Of a stretch of 64,000 bases of DNA, positions 21,263 through 32,200 are shown in pieces (within the stretch, counting starts at the first letter, position 1; every line of letters starts with the position of its first letter). Source of the DNA: Serripes groenlandicus (lineage: Eukaryota > Mollusca > Bivalvia > Cardiida > Cardiidae). The stretch spans positions 39,694,601 through 39,758,600 of the forward strand of contig JASEVX010000013.1 of NCBI GenBank assembly GCA_031761405.1. Reading direction: 5' to 3'. Under the pieces are notes generated by a model. It worked only from the letters and a program-made list of their open reading frames with translations, was not told the origin of the DNA and ran no database searches. The position numbers and the translations under genes were made by a program.

Positions 21263-24200
21263 CTGTAGGAATATAAAATAACCCAATAAGAATTGTCGAC
21301 TTCATGAAAAACAGTTGTAGCTTTGTAATATCTTAGGTTATAAGTAAGAAATTGAAACTTTGTGTAGGAGTTAGAATTTAAACTTTGCTTAAGTGAAAGA
21401 AATTGAACTTTGCTTAAGGGAAAGAAATTGATCATTGAGTAGGAGTAAGAAATCGAACAACAAAGAGTTTATTTGATAATGAAATGAATATCTTTGGTTT
21501 AACCCTTTCCCTCATATAGAAGCTTTCTGACGCCTCTGCAGCAGACGGCTTTTTGAAAACATAGTGACACAAAAAGAAATTGCTCAAAACGAGTAATTTC
21601 TTCTTTAGCCACAATGCTTTCCACTTTTAGGCACAGGTTATCCATTCAATGATGGGAGATTTTCTATTTTTGACAAAATATGTTCAAAGTCGCCTGCTGC
21701 AGAATTGTGGTATAAGGGAAAGGATTAACATTTAACAAGTCCATGCATGTTATGTGTAAGTATTATGTGAACAGTGTATATCTTGATCAGACTGTGCGGA
21801 TGATCTTTAGCCGACTTCTACCTTTTCCAATGTACAGGCTCATTTATTTCTTATTATTTATACCCTTTCCCACATAAAACCAATTCTGCAGCAGACAACT
21901 TAGAAAACATCTAGGCAAAACTATGGAAATCTTCAAAAAATGAAAGTATAATACTTGAATAAAGTTGAAAACTGTGTAAGTATGATGTGACCAGTGTATA
22001 TCTTGATCAGGCTCATTTATTCCATATCTTAACCTTTCACGAAATGCAAAACACTTTCTGATGCCTTTGCAGCAGACGAATTTTGAAAATAATGTTACAA
22101 AAGAAGAATTTTTCTCTTTTCAATGATAACACTTTCAATTCAGGCTTTTTTGTCCATATATTTGCCTAGATGATTTCAATGTCGTCTCCTGCAGATTTAT
22201 TTGTGGGAAAGGGTTAAGATCATGAACACAGAAATCACCTCTTTCGCTCCTGTTGCAGCTGCTCTGATAGCCATCGTTCCATGTTTTTCTTGTCGCACTG
22301 TGATATTCGTTTGCTGTGACCAAACTGCTTATGTATGAACTGACCCACTTTTGTCTTGATGTCACTCTCTGCTGGACTCTCATTGGATGACTGCTTAGTT
22401 TGTGATTGACCTGTAGACATGTTTAAAGAAACAGTTGATTGATTGGGGGTAATTTCATTTAGACCAGTCTAACGTGTGTTTGAAGACCACCCATTGGAAG
22501 AGAACAATCTGGTCTTTGTTCACAGGTGGTCTTTAATTGCAGAACCATTTATGAAGAAAATGAGTAATCAGGAAATTAAAAGCATGGCTGCTATAGAAAG
22601 GGAATTGCTAAACAAAGATGGTCTTTAGCACAGGTTTTACTGTATCTCATTCATATGGGCCGAGCACAGGTATTTCAGTCAGTATTGGCGCAGGCTTTCA
22701 ATTTAGGGATTGTGAGTTCAAACCCCAGTTCGGCAAACGTTCTCTCCTACGATTTACAAAAGTCAATGCATCTGCACCCACAGTCTCACCTGAGAGCCTT
22801 CATTGTCTGGCTACAAATATAGAGGCTACTTTTGGGGAAAGAAGCCTAGAAGGCTATCAATCTAGGGATTGTGAGTTCAAACCCCAGCTTGGTGAATATT
22901 CACTCCTATGATTTACAAAAGTCAATGCATCCGCACCCACAGTCTCACCAGAGCCTTCATTGTCTGGCTACAAATATAGAGGCTACTTTTGGGGAAAGAA
23001 GCCTAGAAGGCTATCAATTTAGGGATTGTGAGTTCAAACCCCAGCTTGGTAAATATTCACTCCTATGGTTTACAAAAGCCAATGCATCCACACCCACAGT
23101 CTCACCAGAGCCTTCAGTGTCTGTCTACATGTTATATAGTCATAGAGGCAACTTTTGGGGAAAGAAGCCTAGAAGGCTTTCAATCTAGGGATTGTGAGTT
23201 CAAACTCCAGCTTAGCAAACATCTCTCCTAAGCTTTGCAAAAGTCAATGCATCTTCATCTACAGTCTGACGAGAGCCTTCACTAGCTGTCTGTCTACATG
23301 TAATATAGTAATAGTCTGGCAACATTACGGGAAAAGAAGCCTATAGTAATGTAGCCTCACTAGATTTAGGCCAATGCGACTTTAACCCTTTTCCATATAT
23401 ATATATATATATATATAGACGAAATTTGACGCTTGTAAAACAACTCTATTTTAAAAGTAATTTAATACTTTCAGCTATTTTTTAAGTCATATGCTACAGA
23501 TTTGTTATATATGTGGGAAAGGTTTTAAAGGTAAATTATCTCAAACCAGTAAATCGGTAAAACCCTAAATAATGAAACTCAAATAAATCTTGCTTACTTT
23601 CCGTTCCTTTTTCTAATTTCGCACTACCACATGCACATATTTAACAGTCATCAAAGAGTTTTGTTTTCAGATTTGTTATATGTGGGAAATGGTTTAAATG
23701 TACATGATGTCATTAAAACCCCAAATTGGCAGAATGATAAAACTCAAACAAATATTGCTTACTTTCCGTTCCATTTTCCAATTTCGCACTACCACATGTA
23801 CATAATATCACAGTCATCAAAGAGTTTTGTCTGCTGAGGGTTTCGCAGGATTTGTAGCTCGTCTCCAGTGTTTCCGACAGCCAGGGGTAATCGTCTCTGA
23901 TTATGTCTATAAACAAGTCAAAGGCGTCCGGTCCTCGTTTGGTCAGCATGGTTAACATCTTGTACACTTGTTCTTGTGGTGTTTTTTCTGCCTATTATGG
24001 ATTGTATAAAGTAGAATTTAGATTTCAACATACAAATGTATATATACGAGGGACGTTCGGAAAGTTTTGAGACAACGTGCATTTAACACTGTTCCTTTGA
24101 CAAATCGCTATGAAACTTAAGTATGTATAGGACTATAATATTTCAAAAGCTTAAGTTCAGATTATAGTACTGTGATGTCAGCCATATGTTTATATTCTTA

Positions 24201-26398
24201 AGAACGCGCTTAATACAGATCAGCGAATGACTGTGAAGGTTATTGCAAATTTGTGCTATATTGGTTGAGCGGCTGTTCACATGATTTTGACTTAAGATTG
24301 CATTTGAAAAGTGGATGAAAAGACATGCGATAATATGTACAGTGCATCAGGCGATTCTTTGAAAATAAGTTAAATTAGGAACTGCGTTAAAACAGCAATA
24401 TTGTTTTGACGTTACGTGAAAACGACGTTACTGCGTCAGGGACCTTGTATATATCGTTTTCTATATATTGTTGTTAACGTATATATTGCGTTATTCGTAT
24501 GAAAATAATACCATTCAGTAGATTATAACTTATAATATATACTGTGCGAATTTTTATTCACTGTTTCCGACTTATCATTAGAAAACAAAGATTGTCTCAA
24601 AACTTTCCGAACGTCCCTCGTAGATGCTTTCTGACGCTTTCTGCAGGAGGCAACTTTTTGAAAACATTGTGACAAAAGAAGAAATTGCTCTTAACAAGCA
24701 GTTTCCTCTTTTGCCATAATGTTTTCAACTCTATTCATTCATAGAGATTTTCCATATCTTTGTTAAGTTGATTTCAAATGTTTCTGCTGCATATTTGTTA
24801 TATGTAGGTATGGCGGGGTTAACTCTTTCCAACACATGACAAATCTGCGGCATACGACTTTGGAAACATTTGACCAAAAAATGGAACAATGTCTATTTAT
24901 GAATGTATAATGATTTAATAATGTTGTTACATAAACATTGTGGCAGAGAAGAAATTGCTCATTATGATGAATCCTCTGATTTGTCAAAATACATCTTGAA
25001 GTGTGAAAGTGTTAATGAGATATATTGACTTGATCTGTTCTGTTTTACAATTGTCTTTATTGGCATAATATGTACTTTCATTAAATTCAAAATGTAAAAT
25101 CATTTTCCACAATATGTATTTCCATAATTTTATGATGACTAACAAATTGGACAAATCTTATACTGCAAAGATTATAGACATGGGAATGTGAAAAGTCATA
25201 ATTTCTTCGAAGAATAATTCCCATGGGTTCTTTTCAGTAATACAATTCTTATTGATTGTTTTCACCAAACAATTCCCATGAGTTGTTTTCAGTCACACAG
25301 GTAATATGAAAATTGATTAAATGATGTAACATAAACAGTGGAACCTGTGTTTAAAGACCACCCATGGGAAGTTAATACTCTGGTCTTTATTCACAGGTGG
25401 TCTTTAATTAATTGCAGGGTCATTATGCTAAAAAGGATTATTGGTTATTAAAGTGTCATTGCTATAGACAGGCAAATGCTATTCCAAGATGATCTTTATC
25501 ACAAGTTTGAATGTATAACTACAATGCCTTTTTCATTCATGAAAGCACAAGAAACACAAAGCTGGTTTTTATCAAAATTTAATGTCAGCTACGAGACATT
25601 GCCATTGAACGTTTAATACGAGAATACCTCATACTTGGACCTGCCAATAACATTTAGCTTGTATAATATGCACTTGTTTATTAAACATGCATATCATTTG
25701 AGAAAATATTCCCATATCTAATGTTCAATAGTAAAAGAAACTCTATATACAGTAGAACCTGTGTTTAAAGACCACCCACATATAGAGAACCATCTGGTCT
25801 TTGTTCACAGGTGGTCTTTATAACAGGGTCATATATGCAGACAATGATTGATGTAATTGGGAAATTAAAATTGTGGTTGCTATAGAAAGGGAATTGATAA
25901 ACAAAGGTGGTCTTTAGCACAGGTTTGGATGTATATATATGTATATAAGAGATCACCGTAGAGATAAATTTTATCGTTTAGCCAGAATGTTTTCAAGAGT
26001 CTTCTTCAGAGGCTCCTCATATGACAATTCTGCAGCAGACGACTTTGAACATATTTTGTCAAGAAATAGAAAATGTCTATAATTAAATGGATAATATAAC
26101 CTATTACTAAAAGCGGAAAAAATTGTGGCAAAAGGAGCAATTGCTCGTTTTGAGCAATTTCTTCTTTTGTCACTATATTTTCAAAAAGCCGTCTGCTGCA
26201 GATCAAGGCATCAGAAATAGTCTATATGACGGAAAGGGTTAACACAAAACTGAAAAACAATACCTTAATGATGTCAATCATATTTCTCTCGAAGATTTTT
26301 GTTTGGAATAGAGCACCATAGAGATCCTCTGTCATCATGATGTCATCTGCTAGTTGTTTGAAATGACGCTGTATAACGGATCTTTGAGAATCGTTCAT
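20404..26398 (-). CDS. Gene A: CARD-coiled-coil adaptor-like protein, 464 aa, four exons
   Basis: Hand-built model: exons 26264..26398, 23763..23991, 22239..22410 and 20404..21262, total 1395 nt. Every junction keeps frame (phases 0, 1, 2) with GT donors and AG acceptors. The start has A at -3, and an in-frame TAA lies about 25 nt upstream. Residues 1-91 form a CARD with KRGPDAF and a following PWL; the family resemblance is to CRADD/RAIDD and caspase-2 CARDs, which bind other CARDs by helix-helix contacts. Residues 92-178 are polar, 179-265 a linker with DEVD at 246-249, 265-400 predicted helix/coiled coil, and about 400-464 a basic Arg/Ser/Thr tail. There is no death domain, protease, NACHT or transmembrane segment, so a cytosolic scaffold is likely. 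Gene B is a clear paralogue on the same strand about 31 kb away. Its role in apoptosis or innate immunity is inference. The acceptor of exon 2 was chosen as TAG/GCAG because it alone keeps frame and matches gene B in length. Confidence 0.82.
21499..22218. mobile_element. Three family T MITEs in gene A intron 3
   Basis: 21499-21728 is full length in reverse orientation; 21860-21980 is partial; 22030-22218 ends TGTGGGAAAGGGTTAA only 20 bp from the donor of exon 3. Confidence 0.75.
22239..22410 (-). CDS. Gene A exon 3: polar/basic linker
   Basis: The acceptor is CTACAG/GTCAAT, entering in phase 1; the donor is AGAG/GTGATT, leaving in phase 2. It encodes about 57 residues: a Ser/Gln-rich start (SQSQTKQSSNES), then a probably helical charged part (KVGQFIHKQFGHSK, NMERWLSEQLQQERK). 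I recognise no domain in it. Gene B has no separate equivalent exon. Both flanking frames agree with the model, which is the main support. Confidence 0.72.
22462..22645. mobile_element. GAACCTGTG-type MITE in gene A intron 2
   Basis: GTGTTTGAAGACCACCCATT...CACAGGTGGTCTTTAATTGC...GGTCTTTAGCACAGGTTTTA. Same family at 25340-25515, 25750-25937, 43660-43840 and 55125-55300. Confidence 0.65.
22660..23370 (+). repeat. Tandem array of about 160-bp tRNA-headed SINE units in gene A intron 2
   Basis: GGGATTGTGAGTTCAAACCCC (a B-box match in GAGTTCAAACC) recurs with spacings of about 157-166 bp, four times. Open frames here arise from the repeat. Confidence 0.8.
23385..23835. repeat. Family T remnant and duplicated end of gene A exon 2
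   Basis: A unit of about 165 bp, holding a MITE end plus the last 75 nt of exon 2 and its donor, occurs twice (GCTTACTTTCCGTTCC at 23592 and 23757). The copy at 23757 joins the real exon. Confidence 0.8.
23763..23991 (-). CDS. Gene A exon 2: C-terminal half of the CARD
   Basis: The exon enters after ATAATAG in phase 0 with AEKTPQEQVYKML and runs through KRGPDAFDLFIDIIRDDYPW, CARD helices 4-6. It continues about 30 residues past the CARD and ends GAA A before the GTAAGC donor (phase 1). Gene B's second exon also ends in phase 1. A diverged second copy of the last 75 nt and the donor lies just downstream in intron 2, at about 23593-23665. Confidence 0.85.
24047..24620. mobile_element. Mariner-type MITE, 574 bp, in gene A intron 1
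   Basis: Perfect 29-bp inverted ends beginning CGAGGGACGTTCGGAAAG, flanked by TA on both sides. The ends are typical of Tc1/mariner elements. There is no transposase frame inside. Confidence 0.92.
24625..25015. mobile_element. Two family T fragments in gene A intron 1
   Basis: GCTTTCTGACGCTTTCTGCAG to TAGGTATGGCGGGGTTAA, then TTAACTCTTTCCAACACATG to AAGTGTTAA. Confidence 0.6.
25340..25937. mobile_element. Two GAACCTGTG-type MITEs in gene A intron 1
   Basis: Both start CAGTRGAACCTGTGTTTAAA (25338 and 25750) and end with a GGTCTTTAGCACAGGTTT-like arm. The 230 bp between them is AT-rich and unassigned. Confidence 0.7.
26010..26240 (+). mobile_element. Family T MITE next to gene A exon 1
   Basis: CCTCATATGACAATTCTGCAG to TATGACGGAAAGGGTTAA; it ends 22 bp from the exon 1 donor. 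Confidence 0.8.
26264..26398 (-). CDS. Gene A exon 1: N-terminal half of the CARD
   Basis: This exon holds 45 codons starting MNDSQRSVIQ and ending IDIIK, then a GTATTG donor (phase 0). It should cover CARD helices 1-3. The homologous exon of gene B is also exactly 45 codons; by eye 18 of 45 residues are identical, including QRS, LA, ED and KIF. It was too short to stand out as an open frame and was found by looking for the missing N-terminal half of the CARD. Confidence 0.85.
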
Positions 26399-26422
26399 CC
26401 TTGGGGTTTTGAGAGTTGGTCG

Positions 26423-26456
26423 TTATATAGTTACAAGACCACTATATAGTTATATT
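26423..26456 (-). promoter_or_regulatory. TATA-like cluster upstream of gene A start
   Basis: On the minus strand two TATA-like stretches (AATATAAC and CTATATAAC) lie about 25-55 nt upstream of the ATG. If used, the 5' UTR would be very short. An upstream non-coding exon cannot be excluded, so this is weak. Confidence 0.2.
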
Positions 26457-26459
26457 TTG

Positions 26460-27215
26460 TCCAATATTTGAATCACTCTCAGTTGACTTTTTCTCAGATT
26501 TTGAATTCACTGCGAATTATTCTGTAATATATAAACAGGAAAGTTTATTGTTTGGTATTGATGATATCCTGGTTTAAAAACTCGCAGAAACTTGTTTCAT
26601 TGAACAATTTTAATATTACACTGTTTCAAAATAAAGTCATCAACTTAAAAAAAAAAATCTTTGTAGTTGACAATTTCTTCCTGGTTCATGCAGTTTTAAG
26701 TTGTCGACGAACAAGAATTAAGCAACACAGAGGATATAGATATATTTCTTTATATTAAAGTCAATGTCTGTTTAAACATCCCCCATAATGCACTACCAGG
26801 AACAAGTGATTCATTGTAATCAATTCTGTAAATAAACAAAAATATATATAAAATAAATCACACTGTAATTTGCCAAGTTAATCTTCTTTTCTGACTCAAA
26901 TCATGAAATTTATTGATCAAAATCAGATAAGATAATTCCGTTGTATATTACGAAACAAAATTTACACTACATGGATGACTCCATTATTATTATTAGGTTT
27001 CTTTTGCTTAACAATAAATGAATAGATAAATTTATTGTTTACATACATGTATATTGGCTTTGTTTCAATATTAGACACATGATATCTATCCATTTAATTT
27101 GAAATGTCCATTCATTATTGACAATATGTCGTGAATGCTGATTAATGTGCTATTGCAACACTCTAACTAACTGTTTCATTTCTTTTAAGTTTTAATCCAC
27201 TAAGAGGAATGAGTC
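26460..27215. other. Upstream region of gene A, no gene seen
   Basis: AT-rich, unusually free of the window's repeats. This is where a promoter or a 5' non-coding exon of gene A would lie. I see no clear motif. Confidence 0.4.
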
Positions 27216-27224
27216 AGCTATAGG

Positions 27225-28160
27225 AGTTCAAGTCTTTCCCGCTTACAACAAATGTGCAGCAGAAGTCTTTGAACACATCTTTTTGGAGAATATGGATATT
27301 CTTTGTAACTGTAATCATAATTATTGAATAGAGATGAAAACATGGTGGCAAAAGGAGAAATTGCTCCAATGTTTTTAAAATCAGTCTGCTTCATGTGCCT
27401 CAAAATTGGTTAACCCTTTCCCTCATATGACAATTCTGCAGCAGACGACTTTGAACATAATGTTGTCATAAGTTGGAAAATCTCTATAATTGAATGGATA
27501 ACCTATGACTAAAAGTGGAAAACATTGTGGCAAAAGGAGAAATTGCTCGTTTTGAGCAATTTCTTCTTTTGTCACTATGTTTTCAAAAAGCTGTCTGCTG
27601 CAGAGGCGTCAGAAAGCGCCTTTTATGAGGGAAAGGGTTGATGTGACACAGTTCAAAATTCAATCATAAACCCTTTATCACATGCATTATAAAAGTCTGT
27701 AGCCCATGACTTTGAAAAAAATCGCAGCAAAAATATGAAAAATCTGTTTCACCCTTTCCCTCATATAGACGCTTTCTGACGCCTCTGCAGCAGACGGCTT
27801 TTTTGAAAACATAATGACAAAAGAAGAAATTGCTCAAAACAAGAAATTTCTCCTTTTGCCACATAATGTTTTCCACTTTTTGTCATAGGTTATTATATAT
27901 ATATATATATATCCATTCAATTATGGAGTTTTTCTATTTTTGGACAAAATAATTATGTTCAAAGTCGTCTGCTGCAGAATTGTCATATGTGGGAAAGGGT
28001 TAAATGACAGTATATATACTTATTGAATAGAGTAGAAAAAACCCTGTGAAATTACTAATGTAATGTTCAATTTATCCTTTTGTCACAATTATCTTTTTGA
28101 AAGTCGCTAATTGCTGCAGATGTGTCAAAATTCTTCTGCACATGGGAAATGGTTAATGTG
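27225..28160. mobile_element. Cluster of four family T MITEs
   Basis: 27225-27410 (degraded), 27410-27640 (complete, TTAA at left), 27750-28003 (complete, reverse, with a TA run) and 28010-28158. Confidence 0.8.
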
Positions 28161-28204
28161 TGACAAAATATTAAGTGGCCGTTTAAAACATCCTTAATCC
28201 GATT

Positions 28205-29000
28205 AAGGACTAATTTAACCCCTTTCCCACATTCAAACATTCTGCAGCAGACAACTTTGACAACATCGTTGGAAAAAAATATGGAAAACGTCTATAAATA
28301 AAAGTAAAATTATTAAATAGAGTTGAAAACATAATGAGCAATTTCGCCATTTGCCACAATGTTTTTAAAAGTTGTCTGCTGCAGAGGCATCAGAAAGCAT
28401 CTGTATTGTGGGTAAGGGTTAAAACATCCTTAATCTGATTAAGAACTTATGAAACCATTTCCCGCTCACAACAAAATTATAATGTTCAGCAGATGACTTT
28501 GTAAACATTATGACAAAAATGTGAAGAAGAAGAAAATTCCATAAATGAGAGTTAAATCATCAAATACAATTGAAAACATTGTGGCAAACGTGTTTCCAAA
28601 ATTCATCTGCTGAAGAGGTGTCAGAAAGCCTCTACATACAAGAAAGCGTCTAAACTTTCTACCCTCATAGGGTCACATGATCAATCGATCCGGTTTGGGG
28701 CTAATCGCTTTTCAATGTGTGGAAAAATCCAACATAGACCTTAACCCTTTCCCTCATACGACAATTCTGCAGCAGACGACTTTGAACGTATTTTGTCAAA
28801 ACATAGAAAATCTCTATAATTGAATGGATAACCTATGACTAAAAGTGGAAACATTGTGGCAAAAGGAGCAATTGCACATTTTGTGCAATTTCTTCTTTTG
28901 TCACTATATTTTCAAAAAGCCGTCTGCTGCAGAGCGGTCAGAATGCGTCTATTATGTAAGAAAGCGTATAAACTTTCTACCCATATACTGTCTGAAATCA
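28205..29000. mobile_element. Three family T MITEs and a local duplication
   Basis: 28215-28420, 28450-28655 and 28740-28975. About 100 bp (AAACTTTCTACCC...AATCCAACAT.GACCTTAAC) occurs on both sides of the last one. Confidence 0.75.
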
Positions 29001-29099
29001 AGTTGATCATTTGATCAGGTTTGGCGCTAGTCGCTTTTAACAATGTGTGGCGAAATCCAACATTGACCTTAACTTGGTAATTAATTTAAGGTTAATTAT

Positions 29100-30180
29100 T
29101 TGACCCTTACCCTTTCCCACTTGCGTCTCATCAGACGGCATTTGAAAACATATGAGCAATTTCTACTTTTGTTACAGCGTTTTCAACTCTATTCAATAAT
29201 CAAACTTTTATTTATATTTTCCATTATTTTATCGAGGAGTTTTCTATGTCGTCTGCTGACAGACGACTGACTTTGAACATATTTTGTCAAAAAGTAGAAA
29301 ATCTCTATAATTGAATTGATAACCTATGACTAAAAGTGGAAAACATTGTGGCAAAAGGAGAAAATTGCACGTTCTGTGCAATTTCTTCTTTTGTCACTAT
29401 GTTTTCAAAAAGCTGTCTGCTGCAGAGGCATCAGATAGCGTCTATATGAGGGAAAGGGTTAACTTTGTAATTAAGATTGATTCTTCGACCCTTTCCCACT
29501 TGCGTCTTCATCAGACGGCATTTGAAAACATTGTGACAAAAGTAGAAATTGCTCATCAAGAGCAATTTCTTCTTTTGTTACAATGTTTTCAACTCTTTTC
29601 AATAATCAAATTTTATTTATAATTTCCATAGTTTTGCCAAGGCGTTTTCAATGTTGTCTGCTACAGATTTGTTGTATGAGGGAAAAGGTTAACAGATACG
29701 ATAATTTGGATCAAAGTCATAGAACTGCTATAAAATATCTGGGGAATGCAATATTGAAATCAAAAAGTTTAATTTTCATTCAATTTGAGACATAATGAGA
29801 AGGAAGAAATTTCTCTCAAAACGAGCAATTTCTCCTTTTGACACACTGTTTTCAAAAAGCCATATGCTGCATAGTGCTGTTTTGCACTTTTAGTCATAGG
29901 CTATCCATTCAATAATAGAGATTTCCTATTTTTTTTAAACCAAATATGTTCAAAGATGTCTGCTGCAGAATTGTCGTATGAGGGAAAGGGATAAGAATGA
30001 ATGAATGAATGTATATTGTTTTATGGCGCATCGACAGCTAAGGTCATTTAGCGCGCAATTAAATGTAATTATTCATGATCCCTGGGTAAACAAACCAGTA
30101 CTAGGCTAGAAACCAAATATGTTCAAAGTTGTCTGATGCAGAATTGTCGTATGAGGGAAAGGGATAAGAAGGACTGACTA
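29100..30180. mobile_element. Family T cluster with a partial SINE-S
   Basis: Copies at 29110-29245, 29250-29463 (complete core), 29490-29694 and 29790-29993. A reversed SINE-S piece (29996-30112) lies between two nearly identical MITE ends (GTCGTATGAGGGAAAGGGAT). Confidence 0.75.
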
Positions 30181-30194
30181 TAACACATCAGGTA

Positions 30195-30502
30195 ATTGGT
30201 TCTGGGGTTTTCATAGCCAAATTTTTTAAATTAGTCCAAAGTTTAAGGATTTATTAAATTGGGCTGATGTGCTTATCCCATGAAAGGTTTTGCCCAACCT
30301 ATATAATGCCAATTGGATTGATTGTCCGTCCTGAAAGTTTAGACTGACCTGAGTCTAGCCACAATAGCTTGGATGGTAAAATATGACAATGGTTATTACT
30401 CCAAGGGTTGTTAGTTAGAATCCCAGCTTGGCCAAAATGATTATTTTGTTTGAACTAAAGTCATTTGTCTTCCACAAAATAAGCTCTAAAATAATTCCTT
30501 TT
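30195..30502 (+). mobile_element. Unassigned DNA then a partial SINE-V
   Basis: From about 30352, CCACAATAGCTTGGATGG...TTAGTTAGAATCCCAGC resembles the SINE-V head; the body stops at the next MITE. Confidence 0.45.
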
Positions 30503-30728
30503 AACCCTTTTCCTCATACAGACGCTTTCTGATGCCTCTGCAGCAGACGGCTTTTTGAAAACATAGTGACAAAAGAAGAAATGGCACAAAACATGCAATT
30601 TCTCCTTTTGCCACAATGTTTTCCACTTTTAGTCATAGGTTATCCATTCAATTATAGAGATTTTCTATGTTTTGACAAAATACGTTAAAAGTCGTCTGCT
30701 GCAGAATTGTCGTATGAGGGAAAGGGTG
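30503..30728 (-). mobile_element. Family T MITE, full length
   Basis: TTAACCCTTTTCCTCATACAG to GTCGTATGAGGGAAAGGG; the right TTAA is lost. Confidence 0.85.
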
Positions 30729-30889
30729 GTGTTTTTTTCTTCTTTCAAAGTTGCTAACTGCGCTATAGTGAAAGAGTTTGTATGTATGATGTTTTTAACA
30801 AACTTTTAACAATTTTTCAGTTATATCACTGGTGTTCCTGGGTAAGTTACCAGTACTACAGGTTCATTTTTGTACTGACACATTGATTG

Positions 30890-32200
30890 ATTGTTTGGGG
30901 TTTAACGTCGTTTTCAGATCACCTCGAGCCGAAGGCTCAAGGTGAGCTATTCTGATCACTCTGTGTCCGTCGTCCGTTAACTTTTAGCTTTAAACATCAT
31001 CTCCTCCTGAACCGCAAGAACAATTTCCACCAAACATCACAGGAATGTTCCTTTGGTGGTCCTCTTTCAAAATTGTTCAAAGATTTAAATTCCATTGAGA
31101 ACTTTGGTTGCTGCGGCATCAGAAAGGGGACAAAATGTCCAAACTTTAATAATCTTCTCCTCCAAATCTGCCTGTCAGATTCAAATATAATTTAGTAGAA
31201 ATGTTCCTTGGGTGACCCTCTATAAAAATTGTTCAAGCCATACTGATTGGTCGAAAAACATGGCAGTCAGGCGGCATAAAAAAAGGGGCAAAGTGACAAA
31301 ATTTGAAAATTCCATTTTTATGACAGTGCTTGTCTGATTTTAAGAAAATATAATACGAATCTTACTTTAATGATCCTCTATTTAATTTGTTTTAGCCGTT
31401 TTGATTGGTTACACAATCATAGCAACCAGGCGTCATCACAAAAAGGGTAAATTGAACTTTTAGCTACAAATGACAACCAACTCCTACCATTCCAATAGAC
31501 CAATTTCCACAAAACATCACAAGAATGTTCCTTTGGTGGTCCTCTTTCAAAATTGTTCAAAGATTTAAATTCCATTGAGAACTTTGGTTGCTGCGGCATC
31601 AGAAAGTGAGAAAAATACCCAAATTTTAAAATCCTTTTCCTCCATAATCTACTTGTGCGATTGCAAGATAATTTGGTAGAAATGTTCCTTAAGTGACCCT
31701 CTAAATAAACTGTTGAAGCCATATTGATTTCGTTGAAAAAAGGGCAGCAAGGCGGCATCAGGAAAGGTGCAAAATGACAAAAACTTCATTATTTTATTAT
31801 AATTCCATTCTTATTAAAATTCTTGTTAGATTTCAAGATATAAATGGCCTTTACTGATAAGCTGTTTCTTGAGAAGTGTCCACTCCTTGCAGTTTCATTT
31901 GCACTCCCTGATAACATTTTCCCAGATATTTGCAGTTTAATATTTGCTACTAATTTACTATCAATTAGGTGATCGATTTAGGGCCATCTTGGCCCTCTTG
32001 TTAACAATTTCTCAGTAATATCACGGCGGCCAGTTCACCTACTCATGCATTTCCTGGTTTTCTCACACCAGTACTCCACACAACAATCTTCCCAAGCAAC
32101 TGGCTGCTTTTCCACATAGACTAAGCCCATTGGTGGAAGACGAATGGCACATGTCGCATTGACTTTTGTCAATCTGTACTGACACCTGAGCCAGTCCGTT
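30890..32200 (-). mobile_element. SINE-V split by a large CCTCTTGTT element
   Basis: The SINE reads TTTGGGGTTTAACGTCGTTTTC up to 30915 and resumes AACAATTTCTCAGTAATATC at 32003, through CTGGCTGCTTTTCCACATAG. Confidence 0.75.
30916..32002 (+). mobile_element. GGTGAGC...CCTCTTGTT element inside a SINE-V
   Basis: Starts AGATCACCTCGAGCCGAAGG and ends TTAGGTGATCGATTTAGGGCC...CCCTCTTGTT. It has two internal units of about 480 bp (TTTCCACCAAACATCACAGG at 31024 and TTTCCACAAAACATCACAAG at 31504). No protein. Confidence 0.8.

Noticed and set aside
21263..21435. Upstream extension of the gene A exon 4 open frame
   Set aside because: A good acceptor (CCTACAG) at 21263 and frame continuity with exon 3 show that the extra part is intron.
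22618..23231. Three overlapping plus-strand frames with repeated CLATNIEATFGERSLEGYQ
   Set aside because: They follow the about 160-bp SINE tandem units inside an intron; frames shift from unit to unit.
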